A stretch of 64,000 bases of DNA from Dyella sp. BiH032 (GTDB lineage Bacteria > Pseudomonadota > Gammaproteobacteria > Xanthomonadales > Rhodanobacteraceae), in NCBI RefSeq assembly GCF_031954525.1, contig NZ_CP134867.1:186001-250000 (forward strand). Reading direction: 5' to 3'. The notes beneath the pieces were generated by a model. It was not told the origin of the DNA and did not search any database. It saw only the letters and a program-made list of their open reading frames with translations. Every line of letters begins with the position of its first letter. Within the stretch, counting starts at the first letter, position 1. The translations under genes and the position numbers were made by a program. This document shows positions 25,315 through 33,524 of the stretch, one piece after another.

Positions 25315-26511
25315 ATGCCCACCGTCCGCCTCGCCCCCCTGGCCATCGCCCCGCTCCTGTTCGCCCTCGCGGCGCCGGCCCTGGCCGACGATTTCGCGCA
25401 ATGCCTGGCCGACCTCGCGCCCAAGGCCCAGCAGCAGGGCATTCGCGCCGACGCCTACCAGCGCTATACGCGGGAGCTCACCGCCGACTCCACGGTGATC
25501 GACGCACTGAATCATCAGCCGGAATTCACCACGCCGGTGTGGGATTACCTTTCGGCGCTGGTCGACCAGGAGCGCGTCGACGATGGCAAGGCACGGCTCA
25601 AGCAATGGGCGGATGTGCTCGATCGCGCGCAGCAGCGCTACGGCGTGGATCCGACCACGGTGGTAGCCGTGTGGGGCGTGGAGAGCAACTACGGCCAGCA
25701 GTTCGGCCAGCGGCCGTTGTTGCAGTCGCTGGCGACGCTGTCCTGCATGGGGCGGCGCCAGCCGTACTTCCGCGGCGAGTTCTTCGCGGCGCTGCGCATC
25801 GTGCAGAGCGGCGACATCACGGCGGACGAGTTCAAGGGTTCGTGGGCCGGCGCGTTCGGGCACACGCAGTTCATGCCTTCGACCTTCGAGCGGGTCGCCG
25901 TGGACTTCGACGGCGACGGACGCCGCGACCTGATCGCCAGCGTGCCCGACGCGCTGGGCTCCACGGCGCACTACCTGCAGATGTCGCATTGGCAACCGGG
26001 TCAGCCATGGGGCTACGAAGTGAAGCTGCCCGCGCCGTTTGACAGCAAGGTGAGCGGCCGCGAGGCCAAGCGTCCGATGAGCTACTGGCGCGCGCAGGGC
26101 GTACGCCTCGTCGACGGCTCGCCCCTGCCCGACGGCGACACGCCGGCCGCGCTGGTGCTGCCGGCCGGCGCGCAGGGGCCGGCCTTTCTCACCTTGCGCA
26201 ACTTCGACGCGATCTATGCGTACAACGCGTCGATCAGCTACACGCTCGCCATTGCCCTGCTGTCCGACCGCCTGCGCGACAAACCTGGCCTGGTGGCGGC
26301 GTGGCCTACCGACGACCCGGGCACGTCGCGCGCTGAGCGGCGGGAGTTGCAGCAGTTGCTGATCGCGCGCGGTTATGACATCGGCGCGGTGGACGGCATG
26401 ATCGGCGACAAGACGCGCGAGGCGATCCAGCAGGAGCAGCGCAAGCGTGGGCTGCCGGATGATGGTCGGCCGGGGCAGCGTATTTTGAAGGTGTTGCGGC
26501 AGTCGCCTTGA
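25315..26511 (+). CDS. Lytic murein transglycosylase B-type with peptidoglycan-binding domain
   Basis: The 398-residue product has a signal peptide (residues 1-24, ending PALA). Its SLT2/MltB catalytic domain has E123 in VAVWGVESNYGQQFG as the catalytic glutamate, with the downstream FAGHTQFMPSTF-like block AFGHTQFMPSTF. The C-terminus (about 335-398) is a PG_binding_1 domain with the repeat IGAVDGMIGDKTREAIQ. There is no lipobox, so it is a periplasmic form like Pseudomonas SltB rather than lipoprotein MltB. It cleaves murein to 1,6-anhydro ends. Confidence 0.92.
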   Translation: MPTVRLAPLAIAPLLFALAAPALADDFAQCLADLAPKAQQQGIRADAYQRYTRELTADSTVIDALNHQPEFTTPVWDYLSALVDQERVDDGKARLKQWADVLDRAQQRYGVDPTTVVAVWGVESNYGQQFGQRPLLQSLATLSCMGRRQPYFRGEFFAALRIVQSGDITADEFKGSWAGAFGHTQFMPSTFERVAVDFDGDGRRDLIASVPDALGSTAHYLQMSHWQPGQPWGYEVKLPAPFDSKVSGREAKRPMSYWRAQGVRLVDGSPLPDGDTPAALVLPAGAQGPAFLTLRNFDAIYAYNASISYTLAIALLSDRLRDKPGLVAAWPTDDPGTSRAERRELQQLLIARGYDIGAVDGMIGDKTREAIQQEQRKRGLPDDGRPGQRILKVLRQSP

Positions 26512-26598
26512 GGGGCGGGTGCTTTTGTGTCTCTGTGGTTATGTTGTCGCTCTGGTTTCGCTTTTCCTGTGCGAGGGGTTCGCTCTCTGAGCACGTAG

Positions 26599-26624
26599 GT
26601 TGGGGTGAGCCCGCGAACCCCAAC
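26599..26624. repeat. GTTGGGGT/ACCCCAAC hairpin
   Basis: GTTGGGGT (26599-26606) and ACCCCAAC (26617-26624) pair around a 10-base loop, preceded by GTAG. Hairpins of this kind recur between genes in many proteobacteria. It lies 87 bases after the transglycosylase stop and may help end that transcript, although no T tract follows. Confidence 0.5.
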
Positions 26625-26649
26625 GGGAACTAAGGGTCGCCGCCCATTT

Positions 26650-27174
26650 ACCTACTCGTCATTCCGGCGTAGGCCGGATGGAGCGCGTCGCGCGGAGAAC
26701 GCCCGAAGGGGCGAGAGCTGCGAGTCATCTAGTGGCGACATGGCTCGGTCGTCGCGACGTGGTCGCCAGTCTGGTCTCGCCCCTCGCGGGGCGAGGGTTT
26801 CGCTCTCCTGCCGGAGAGCGAGTTACTTCTTCTTGCTTGCCCAAGAAGAAGTAACCAAGAAGAAGGGCCCCCTGCGCGGCGCCCTCCGCAGCCTTCGCTG
26901 CTCCGGGTGCGTTGAGGGCTGGCCGGGCTTTTCGACAGGGCATCCATGCCCTGATCGAAAAGGCGGGGACGTCCTGTCCCCGCCCGCCTGCGGCGGCCTG
27001 ATCGTCCAGCCCTCACCGCCGCGAAGGGAACCCGGGAGATCAAGAGCCACACGGAGCGTCGCTTCGCTCGCTCTTGTTTTTGTTCTTGCTTGCCTCGGTA
27101 CGCACTTCTCCTTCTCCCCTCCGGGCGACCCGAAGGTAGTCCCCGTGGGAGAGAAGGCGGGATGAGGGGTGGGG
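26650..27174 (+). repeat. Dispersed hairpin-array repeat, copy A
   Basis: About 525 bases match, in reverse complement, the split copy at 37688-37989 plus 39108-39256. The element is a chain of hairpins. In order: CTCGCCCC/GGGGCGAG (26776-26795), CGCTCTCC/GGAGAGCG (26801-26820), TTACTTCTTCTTG/CAAGAAGAAGTAA (26823-26854), GCAGC/GCTGC (26888-26901), a long stem built on CTTTTCGA/TCGAAAAG (about 26928-26963), and GCGGGGAC/GTCCCCGC just after. ORFs in it are low-complexity translations with no family. It fills the gap between the transglycosylase and the WYL regulator. Confidence 0.85.
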
Positions 27175-27211
27175 CTCGCCACAACGTCCCTGATAACATT
27201 GAAGCCCCGAT

Positions 27212-27916
27212 CTAATCCATCCCTTCGTAATAACCCCGCATAGCCTCCAGATACGCATCCAGATCACGCCCGGGCTTTGCCATGAACCGTTCTCCGGTGA
27301 CACGGCAGTCGGCGATGCGGTCGGGGCGGAAGTTGCGGAAGCTTTCGCGGAGGCGGCACCAGGTGCCTAGCGTCCATTTGCCGCCCCAGAAGGCCAGGCA
27401 CAGCGGTTCCACTTCGCGCGTGCTGGTGCGGCCGGCTTCGTCGGCGTAGTCCAGGCTCAGCACCTGGCTGTCGCTGATTGCGCCGTTGAGGCGGTCGATC
27501 ATCTCGGCGAAGGCGACGCGGCCGGGGTCGCGCCAGATCGGTGCGTAGATGCGTGTGCGCGAGGCGCGCTCGCGCAAATCGGGCGGCAGTACCGCTTCGA
27601 TCTTCAGCAAGGCCGCCTGTGCACCGGCCGCGAGCTTCTCGCCGGCGAAGGCGCGTACGAAACGCGTGCCGACCACCAGCGATTCGAGTTCGTCGGCGGT
27701 GAACATCAGCGGCGGGATGTCCGAACCCTTGCGCAGCACATAGCCGACGCCGGCCTCGCCTTCGATCGGCACGCCGGACAGTTGCAGGTCGGCCACGTCG
27801 CGGTACACGGTGCGCAGCGACACGCCGAGCGTGTCCGCCAGGTGACGCGCCGGCAGCGCCGTGCGGCGTCCGCGCAGGGCGTGGATGATGAGGAAGAGGC
27901 GATCGGCGCGGCGCAT
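27212..27916 (-). CDS. YafY-type HTH/WYL-domain transcriptional regulator
   Basis: The 234-residue product has an N-terminal HTH_11 domain (RRADRLFLIIHALRGRRTAL then HLADTLGVSLRTVYRDVADL). A WYL domain follows (about 130-225), with the core YADEAGRTSTREVEPLCLAF and WTLGTWCRLRESFRNFRPDR. This is the YafY/DeoR-like arrangement. WYL domains bind nucleic acids or small ligands. The closest neighbour on the same strand is the upstream GST gene, which it may regulate. Confidence 0.9.
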   Translation of the reverse strand: MRRADRLFLIIHALRGRRTALPARHLADTLGVSLRTVYRDVADLQLSGVPIEGEAGVGYVLRKGSDIPPLMFTADELESLVVGTRFVRAFAGEKLAAGAQAALLKIEAVLPPDLRERASRTRIYAPIWRDPGRVAFAEMIDRLNGAISDSQVLSLDYADEAGRTSTREVEPLCLAFWGGKWTLGTWCRLRESFRNFRPDRIADCRVTGERFMAKPGRDLDAYLEAMRGYYEGMD

Positions 27917-27983
27917 CCGCGCATGATCGCCGAGCGGCCCGGCGGCGGCCAGCGCCGGACGTCACGTCGCGGCGCGCCCGGCA

Positions 27984-28625
27984 TCACGCGACGCGTTCCT
28001 TCTGCGCCGCGGCGAGCGCGGCATCCTTTTCGTGCGCCCGGACGATGGCCGGCCGATGCATCACCCGCTCGACATAGCCGGCGACCACCGGCAGGTCGGG
28101 CAGCAGCTTGAACAGCGTCATCCATTGCAGCGCGTTGCCCCACAGCACGTCCGCCGCGGTGAACCGCTCGCCGAGCAGGTACGGTCCCAGCGCCAGCTGG
28201 CCGAGCAGCGTGCCGAGCATGGTGTCGTAGTCGCCATAGGGACAGGTCGAGGGCGGCGGCACCGGTTCGCGCTTCAGCGCCTTGTCCAGCATCGCCGGCT
28301 CAAAGTCGGAGCCGTAGAACACCAGCCAGCGCAGGTAAGGTCCGCGCAAGGGATCGCCGATTGGCGGCGCCAGCTGCTTCGCCGGAAACAGGTCGGCCAG
28401 GTAGATATAGATGGCCGGCTGCTCGGTGACCAGGGCGCCGTCGTGCACGATGGCCGGGACCTTGCCCATGGGATTGACGGCCAGGTAGTCGGGCGCGCGC
28501 TGCTCGTGCCGGCCCAGGTCCAGCACATGCAGGTCGTAGTCGGCCTCCAGTTCTTCCAGCAAGGCCAGGGTGCCTCCCGAGCGGCTGTTCGGCGCGTGGT
28601 AGAAGGTGACGCGCGGCGTATTCAT
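27984..28625 (-). CDS. Glutathione S-transferase family protein
   Basis: The 213-residue product has a thioredoxin-like N-terminal domain (VTFYHAPNSRSGGTLALLEE; glutathione-binding NPMGKVPAIVHDG and TEQPAIYIYLADLF). The C-terminal domain is all-helical (about 90-205) and contains LLGERFTAADVLWGNALQWM. GAGGAG lies six bases before the ATG. It conjugates or transfers glutathione to an unknown substrate. It stands downstream of a GFA-domain gene on the same strand (25 bases apart), which also belongs to a thiol-linked family. Confidence 0.9.
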   Translation of the reverse strand: MNTPRVTFYHAPNSRSGGTLALLEELEADYDLHVLDLGRHEQRAPDYLAVNPMGKVPAIVHDGALVTEQPAIYIYLADLFPAKQLAPPIGDPLRGPYLRWLVFYGSDFEPAMLDKALKREPVPPPSTCPYGDYDTMLGTLLGQLALGPYLLGERFTAADVLWGNALQWMTLFKLLPDLPVVAGYVERVMHRPAIVRAHEKDAALAAAQKERVA

Positions 28626-28650
28626 GATGTGCTCCTCGTGAACTGGGCGA

Positions 28651-29055
28651 TCACAAGTGCCGGGTCTCGTCCGGCGTGTGCATCCAGTTGTTGTGCCGGC
28701 CGTCGAAGTACCGCACCGGCGCGTCGATCAGCTCCTGCGGCTGGACGTCGTCCAGGCAGGCGAGATTGACCGAGACGTAAGCGCCGCCAGCTTCTTCGAT
28801 GTAGCCGCGGTTGAACGGATGCACGCCGCAATGCGCGCAGAACACGTGATGGCAGCTCAGGGTGTTGAACTGGTAATCGGTCAGCTCGCTCTCGCCATCG
28901 GTCAGGCGGAACGCTTCGGGCTTCACCACCGCGCCCCAGAAGCGCAGCTTCCAGCAGATCGAGCAGTTGCACTTGCCGGTACCGGCGGCCAGGTCGATGT
29001 CCGCTTGGTAGCGGACGCGTCCGCAATGGCAACTGCCGTGATAGGTCTTGAGCAT
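28651..29055 (-). CDS. GFA (CENP-V/glutathione-dependent formaldehyde-activating-like) protein
   Basis: The 134-residue product has the full set of GFA zinc cysteines: [21 protein letters not shown] and [10 protein letters not shown]. The start at 29055 is chosen because [12 protein letters not shown] matches the family N-terminus; the frame stays open to 29214 without similarity. Most GFA proteins do not actually activate formaldehyde and their role is unclear. It belongs to a leftward gene group with the DJ-1-like gene, a 71-residue ORF and the GST gene. Confidence 0.88.
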   Translation of the reverse strand: MLKTYHGSCHCGRVRYQADIDLAAGTGKCNCSICWKLRFWGAVVKPEAFRLTDGESELTDYQFNTLSCHHVFCAHCGVHPFNRGYIEEAGGAYVSVNLACLDDVQPQELIDAPVRYFDGRHNNWMHTPDETRHL

Positions 29056-29065
29056 GAGGTCGTCC

Positions 29066-29281
29066 CTAGAGCTGACGCCGCGCGGCGGCGGCAATGGCGG
29101 TGCCGGCGAGCAAGCCGCTCGGCCCCGCGGCGTTCTGTGAAGCCGGCGGCGCGGCCTGCGCCCCGCGGCCGCGTGGCGGCGGCTCGGGCGACGGGAGCAG
29201 GCGGTACTGCCCATCCATCAGCAGACCGCGCAGATAGAGCGGCCGGTACGCCATCAGCACGCGGTTCATGAGGCTGCCCAT
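29066..29281 (-). CDS. Small hypothetical protein between DJ-1-like and GFA genes
   Basis: A 71-residue ORF starts [26 protein letters not shown] lies seven bases before its ATG and overlaps the DJ-1-like stop; the intergenic gap is 10 bases. The first 30 residues are hydrophobic and basic; the middle is proline/arginine-rich; the C-terminus ([16 protein letters not shown]) is weakly hydrophobic. No family is recognised. Good spacing and a strong ribosome-binding site argue for a real gene, low complexity against. Confidence 0.5.
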   Translation of the reverse strand: MGSLMNRVLMAYRPLYLRGLLMDGQYRLLPSPEPPPRGRGAQAAPPASQNAAGPSGLLAGTAIAAAARRQL

Positions 29282-29291
29282 GGTTCGCTCC

Positions 29292-29903
29292 TCAGACGGC
29301 GACGACTTTCTCGCCGGCGTACCAGGGCGGCGGCGCGGCGTGCTTGAACAGGCGGTACCAGTGTTCGCGATCGCTGCCGCTGTACAGGTCGAGTGTGCGG
29401 ATCACTTCGTGGGCGAATTCCACGCTGCCCAGGCTGCTGGCGGTGATGAAGCCACCGTCGCTCAGCGCCAGCGCATCGGGGTCATACTTCTCGGACCCCT
29501 CGTAGGACACGCCATAGCCGCCCACGAAACCGGTGAAGTTGCCGGTATGCCGGCTGCGGGCCAGCAAGCCGTGCCGGGCCAGCGCCAGCACCGCGCTGCT
29601 CACCGCCGCCACCGTACCGCCCGCGGCGTGCACGCGTTCGGCGGCGTCCATGGCCTCCGCCCCTTCGCCGCGCTGCCACAGGTGGCCGCCCGGCAGGACG
29701 AGCAAGGCGGCGCGGGACAGGTCGATCCGGTCCAGCGTCTGGTCGGGCGTCACCCGCAGGCCGCCCATCGACGTCACGGCGCGAGGCGAGAAGCCCACCG
29801 TCACGATGCGCCAGTCGCCCGGGCGGCGGATCTCGCACAAGGCCAGCGCGGCCTCCCAGTCGGCGTAGCCGTCGAACACCAGGAAATACACGGTGTCACG
29901 CAT
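29292..29903 (-). CDS. DJ-1/PfpI-family protein lacking the nucleophile cysteine
   Basis: The 203-residue product has the class I glutamine-amidotransferase-like fold of DJ-1/PfpI (YFLVFDGYADWEAALALCEI, ALLVLPGGHLW). Where family members carry the elbow cysteine in a motif such as AxCxGxxxLA, this protein reads VAAVSSAVLALARHGLLA, so serine replaces cysteine. It may act as a serine hydrolase or chaperone-like or ligand-binding variant, or be catalytically dead. GAGGAGGG lies eight bases before the start. Confidence 0.85.
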   Translation of the reverse strand: MRDTVYFLVFDGYADWEAALALCEIRRPGDWRIVTVGFSPRAVTSMGGLRVTPDQTLDRIDLSRAALLVLPGGHLWQRGEGAEAMDAAERVHAAGGTVAAVSSAVLALARHGLLARSRHTGNFTGFVGGYGVSYEGSEKYDPDALALSDGGFITASSLGSVEFAHEVIRTLDLYSGSDREHWYRLFKHAAPPPWYAGEKVVAV

Positions 29904-30050
29904 GTCGTTGTCCCTCCTCTCGATACGGTGCCGGAGCGCACGTCGCTCCCTGATAACGACGAATGACGGCCTGCTTTTTGGACATCGCGCCGCCCTGCCG
30001 GCCCGCGATGGCGGCTCCGCAGACGCAGGCCGCCCGGATGGGCCCGGTCA

Positions 30051-30422
30051 CTACCGGGACCATAGGCCCACCCGGTTGCCCTCGCTGTCCCGGAATTGCG
30101 CGAATGCGCCGCGCCCCTCCGGCAGTACCGTGCGCGGCACGATCACCGCGCCGCCCGCGTGTTCCACCTTCGCCAGCGTGTCGGCCACGTCCGCCACGCT
30201 CAGGTACACCGTGCTGCCGTGCATGGACGGCTCGCACTGGTCCAGGCGCATCAGCGCGCCGGTGACGTGCTGTTCGGCGTCGTACGGGAACACCGCCAGC
30301 TCCATGCCGCCGAACGGCTCGCTCTTCAGCGCCGTACCCAGCGCGGCATCGTAGAAGCGGATGGCGCGGTCCATCTGGCGGACCGGAATTTCGAACCAGT
30401 TGGTGACGATCGGGTTCAGCAT
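30051..30422 (-). CDS. VOC-superfamily (glyoxalase/bleomycin-resistance-like) protein
   Basis: The 123-residue product contains two beta-alpha-beta-beta-beta modules ([30 protein letters not shown]; then [34 protein letters not shown]). The length is that of single-domain VOC dioxygenases or resistance proteins. AAGGAAAGAAGG precedes the ATG. The frame is open to 30584, but the family start is at 30422. A CCCGGT/ACCGGG hairpin overlaps its stop codon. It is divergent from fbp across the dyad at 30475-30502. Substrate unknown. Confidence 0.87.
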   Translation of the reverse strand: MLNPIVTNWFEIPVRQMDRAIRFYDAALGTALKSEPFGGMELAVFPYDAEQHVTGALMRLDQCEPSMHGSTVYLSVADVADTLAKVEHAGGAVIVPRTVLPEGRGAFAQFRDSEGNRVGLWSR

Positions 30423-30474
30423 GGCCTTCTTTCCTTGGTGAGTGCCCCAGTGCGTGGAGCGCAGTCTGGGCACC

Positions 30475-30502
30475 CCCTGCTGCCAACGTGTTGTCAGCAG
30501 GG
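30475..30502. promoter_or_regulatory. Near-perfect 28-bp dyad between VOC and fbp genes
   Basis: CCCTGCTG (30475-30482) pairs with CAGCAGGG (30495-30502), and CAAC (30484-30487) pairs with GTTG (30490-30493) around a GT centre. Only the C/T at 30483/30494 breaks the symmetry. Size and position, in the space between two divergent genes, suit an operator for a dimeric repressor. No regulator gene is adjacent. Confidence 0.5.
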
Positions 30503-30613
30503 CGGGATCCGTTTCGTGACGACGCGGTGAAGGCGGCGCGGCACAGGGTTTCCGGCTGGCGCGGTTCAGCAACTGCCCGGACAATGCGCGTTCCTTTCCG
30601 TTACGGACCCGCC

Positions 30614-31630
30614 ATGAAGCCCGTTTCGCTCATCCAGTTCCTGATCGAGGAACGCCGCGCCGGCCGCATCAACGCCGAACTGTCCTTGCTGATCGAAGTG
30701 GTCGCCCGCGCCTGCAAGCGCATCTCGGTGGCCACCAGCAAGGGCGCCCTCGGCGGTGTGCTGGGCAATGCCGGCAGCGAGAACGTGCAGGGCGAGGCGC
30801 AGAAGAAGCTGGACGTGATCTCCAACGAGATCCTGCTCGAAGCCAACGCCTGGGGCGGCCAGCTCGCCGCCTGCGCGTCGGAGGAGATGGAAGACCCGCA
30901 GCAGATTCCCGACATGTACCCGAAGGGCAACCACCTGCTGCTGTTCGATCCGCTGGACGGCTCGTCCAACATCGACGTGAACATCTCGGTGGGCACGATC
31001 TTCTCGATCCTGCGCTGCCCCGATGGCATCACCGTGCCCAAGGCCGAGCACTTCCAGCAGCCGGGCACCGAGCAGCTGGCCGCCGGCTACGTGGTGTACG
31101 GCCCGGCCACGCTGATGGTGCTGACCTTCGGCCACGGCACGCACGAGTTCACCCTGGACCGCGAGGTGGGCAGCTTCATCCTGAGCCGCCGCGACATCCG
31201 CATTCCGGAGGAGACCGCGGAGTTCGCTGTCAACATGTCCAACCAGCGCCACTGGGAAGCGCCGATGCAGCGCTACGTCGGCGAGCTGCTGGCCGGCAAG
31301 GAAGGTCCGCGCGGCAAGGACTTCAACATGCGCTGGGTAGCCTCGATGGTGGCCGACGTGCACCGCATCGTGACCCGCGGCGGCGTGTTCTTCTATCCGC
31401 TGGACGCCAAGATCAAGTCCAAGGGCGGCAAGCTGCGCCTGATGTACGAAGCCAACCCGATGGCCTTCATCGTGGAACAGGCCGGCGGCGCGGCCACCAC
31501 CGGGCGCGAGCGCATCATGGAGTTGCAGCCCACCGGCCTGCACCAGCGCGTGCCGGTGTTCCTCGGCTCTAAGAACGAGGTCGAGGTGGCCACCCACTAC
31601 CACCTCGAAGCCGACGGCGCGCAAGGCTGA
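30614..31630 (+). CDS. fbp: Class I fructose-1,6-bisphosphatase
   Basis: The 338-residue product hydrolyses fructose-1,6-bisphosphate to fructose-6-phosphate in gluconeogenesis (cytoplasm, Mg-dependent). The metal/substrate motif [20 protein letters not shown] and the C-terminal [20 protein letters not shown] are diagnostic of class I enzymes. The ATG at 30614 gives the normal family length; the upstream open frame (to 30488) overlaps the dyad. With acs and an acetate regulator 18 kb away, the window holds two steps needed for growth on acetate. Confidence 0.97.
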   Translation: MKPVSLIQFLIEERRAGRINAELSLLIEVVARACKRISVATSKGALGGVLGNAGSENVQGEAQKKLDVISNEILLEANAWGGQLAACASEEMEDPQQIPDMYPKGNHLLLFDPLDGSSNIDVNISVGTIFSILRCPDGITVPKAEHFQQPGTEQLAAGYVVYGPATLMVLTFGHGTHEFTLDREVGSFILSRRDIRIPEETAEFAVNMSNQRHWEAPMQRYVGELLAGKEGPRGKDFNMRWVASMVADVHRIVTRGGVFFYPLDAKIKSKGGKLRLMYEANPMAFIVEQAGGAATTGRERIMELQPTGLHQRVPVFLGSKNEVEVATHYHLEADGAQG

Positions 31631-31638
31631 CCCACGCA

Positions 31639-31667
31639 TGCCGGCGGGGCGACACGCTCCGCCGGCA
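31639..31667 (+). terminator. Possible hairpin terminator after fbp
   Basis: TGCCGGCGG (31639-31647) and CCGCCGGCA (31659-31667) form a 9-bp stem eight bases after the fbp stop. No T run follows, so it may attenuate rather than terminate before the next gene at 31685. Confidence 0.4.
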
Positions 31668-31684
31668 CGTTCCCAGGGAAGGAC

Positions 31685-32383
31685 ATGACGGACGATTTCA
31701 TCGAGGTCTACCCGGAGGCGCTGGCGCAGGAGCACTGCGCCGCACTGATCGAGCGCTTCGAACGCAGCGGCCATGCCGTGCCAGGCCAGGTCGGCGGCGG
31801 CGTGTATCCCGAACTCAAGCGCAGCAGCGACATCACCATCAGCGGCCGGCCGGACTGGCGCGACGTGGAGACCGCGCTGAACCTCGCGATGCTCGGCGGC
31901 CTGGTGGCCTATCTGCGCCGCTATCCATACACCTTGATCGCGCCGCTGATGCTGCAGGTGCCGGACCCCGCCACGGGCGACCCGCGCCGCCTGACGGAGT
32001 CGGACGTGGCCGCGATGGACGATGCCGCGCTCGGCGCGCTCGCCCGGCAGGTCTTCGTGCCGGGGGCGATCAACCTGCAGCGCTACCGCGCGGACAGCGG
32101 CGGTTACCCCTACTGGCACTGCGAGCTATTCCCGCGCGACGCGACGGCGCAGACGCTGCACCGGCATCTGTTGTGGACCATCTACTTGAACGACGGCTTC
32201 GCCGAGGGCGAGACGGAGTTCCTGCACCAACGCCGCAAAGTGGCGCCGTGCACCGGCAGCCTGCTGATCGCTCCGGCCGCCTTCACCCACACCCATCGCG
32301 GCAACCGGCCGCGCGGCGGCGACAAGTACATCGCCACCAGCTGGGTGCTGTTCCAGCGGGCCGAGAAGCTATACGGGGGCTGA
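31685..32383 (+). CDS. 2OG-Fe(II) oxygenase family protein
   Basis: The 232-residue product ends in an oxygenase beta-helix domain. A metal-binding pair is visible in YPYWHCELFPRDA (H-x-E) with the distal histidine and 2-oxoglutarate arginine in FTHTHRGNRPRGGDKYI. The N-terminal half (DFIEVYPEALAQEHCAALIE, FERSGHAVPGQVGGGVYPEL) resembles uncharacterised 2OG oxygenases with a similar lead domain. It lies 54 bases after fbp, with AGGGAAGGAC before the ATG. It is not closely similar to the oxygenase at 12875. Substrate unknown. Confidence 0.82.
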   Translation: MTDDFIEVYPEALAQEHCAALIERFERSGHAVPGQVGGGVYPELKRSSDITISGRPDWRDVETALNLAMLGGLVAYLRRYPYTLIAPLMLQVPDPATGDPRRLTESDVAAMDDAALGALARQVFVPGAINLQRYRADSGGYPYWHCELFPRDATAQTLHRHLLWTIYLNDGFAEGETEFLHQRRKVAPCTGSLLIAPAAFTHTHRGNRPRGGDKYIATSWVLFQRAEKLYGG

Positions 32384-32482
32384 CCCGCCCCGATCCCCGC
32401 CCTGCGCGCGCCGCGCGCCGCCCCGGGCAAGCCGTACACTCGCCCGCCATCCGCCCTCTCGTCCCACCGAGCTTCCGCCTTT

Positions 32483-33415
32483 ATGCGCCGCCCTGCCCGC
32501 CTCGTCACGCTGCTGTCCCTCCTCGCGCTCGCCGGCTGCTTCGGCGGCGGCAAGCCCAAGCCCGCGCCCGCGACGAACCCGACGCCCGTGATCGTCGCGC
32601 CCAAGCCGCGCATCGGCCTGGCGCTGGGCGGCGGGGCAGCCAAGGGCTTCGCGCACATCGGCGTGATCAAGATGCTGGAAGCGAACGGCATCCGCGCCGA
32701 CGTAGTGGCCGGCACCAGCGCCGGCAGCGTGGTCGGCGCGCTCTACGCCAGCGGCATGGACCCGTTCCAGATGCAGGAGCAGGCCTTCGGCATGGACGAG
32801 GCGAAGATCCGCGACGTGCAGCTGTTCTCGCGCGGCCTGGTGCAGGGCCAGAAGTTGCAGGACTACGTCAACCAGCTAGTGGCGAACCGTCCGATCGAGA
32901 AGCTCAAGCTGCCGTTCGCCGCGGTGTCCACTCAGCTCGAAGACGGCCATCGCACCGTATTCGTGCGCGGCAATACCGGCCAGGCGGTGCGCGCGTCCAG
33001 CAGCATCCCGGGCGTGTTCGAGCCGGTCGAGATCAGCGGGCGGCATTACGTCGACGGCGGCGTGGTCAGCCCGGTGCCGGTAGATGCCGCGCGCCAGCTC
33101 GGCGCGGACCTGGTGATCGCGGTGGACATCTCCAGCAAGGCCGACGGTTCCAATCCGCAAGGCATGCTCGGCGTGGTGGGCCAGTCGATCAGCATCATGG
33201 GGCAGAAGCTGGGCGAGCAGGAGCTGGCGCGCGCCGACGTGGTGATCCGCCCCAAGGTCAACCAGATCGGCGCCACCGATTTCGAACAGAAGAATCAGGC
33301 GATCCTGGAAGGCGAGCGCGCCGCCCTGGCGGCGATGCCGGCGATCAAGGCGAAACTGGCGGCGATGGAGGCGGCGCGAAGGAATCCCGCGGCGCCGGCG
33401 GTAGCCGCGCACTGA
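32483..33415 (+). CDS. Patatin-like phospholipase lipoprotein (RssA/NTE type)
   Basis: The 310-residue product has a lipoprotein signal with lipobox LAGC (C19), a proline-rich linker, and a patatin domain from about residue 42. Catalytic features are the oxyanion loop GGGAAKG, the nucleophile S79 in GTSAGS and the dyad aspartate D191 in VDGG. It is therefore a probable membrane-anchored periplasmic lipid acyl hydrolase. A terminator follows at 33473. The upstream 99 bases contain no other gene. Confidence 0.92.
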   Translation: MRRPARLVTLLSLLALAGCFGGGKPKPAPATNPTPVIVAPKPRIGLALGGGAAKGFAHIGVIKMLEANGIRADVVAGTSAGSVVGALYASGMDPFQMQEQAFGMDEAKIRDVQLFSRGLVQGQKLQDYVNQLVANRPIEKLKLPFAAVSTQLEDGHRTVFVRGNTGQAVRASSSIPGVFEPVEISGRHYVDGGVVSPVPVDAARQLGADLVIAVDISSKADGSNPQGMLGVVGQSISIMGQKLGEQELARADVVIRPKVNQIGATDFEQKNQAILEGERAALAAMPAIKAKLAAMEAARRNPAAPAVAAH

Positions 33416-33472
33416 CGTTTCGCGGCCCCCGCGCCGGTTCCCGCCGCTCCCATCCGCATGGCTGGTCCGCAT

Positions 33473-33503
33473 GCCCGGCAACTGCTAGGTTGCCGGGCTT
33501 CTC
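33473..33503 (+). terminator. Rho-independent-like terminator after the patatin gene
   Basis: GCCCGGCAAC (33473-33482) and GTTGCCGGGC (33489-33498) form a perfect 10-bp stem with loop TGCTAG, followed by TTCTC. It separates the patatin gene from the S9 peptidase gene at 33525. Confidence 0.7.
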
Positions 33504-33524
33504 AGCTGCTGCGGGAACCTGCCC

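Noticed and set aside
26776..26963. Possible CRISPR-like array
   Set aside because: The successive palindromes differ from one another and have no regular spacing or spacer pattern, so they are not CRISPR repeats.
26605..27303. Several ORFs of 70-190 codons in repeat copy A on both strands
   Set aside because: They are arginine/proline/serine-rich translations of hairpin DNA without ribosome-binding sites or conserved domains. Similar ORFs appear in copy B only because the DNA repeats.
29896..30486. A 196-residue ORF over the VOC gene in another frame
   Set aside because: It is a shadow of the VOC gene, which has clear family motifs and a good ribosome-binding site.
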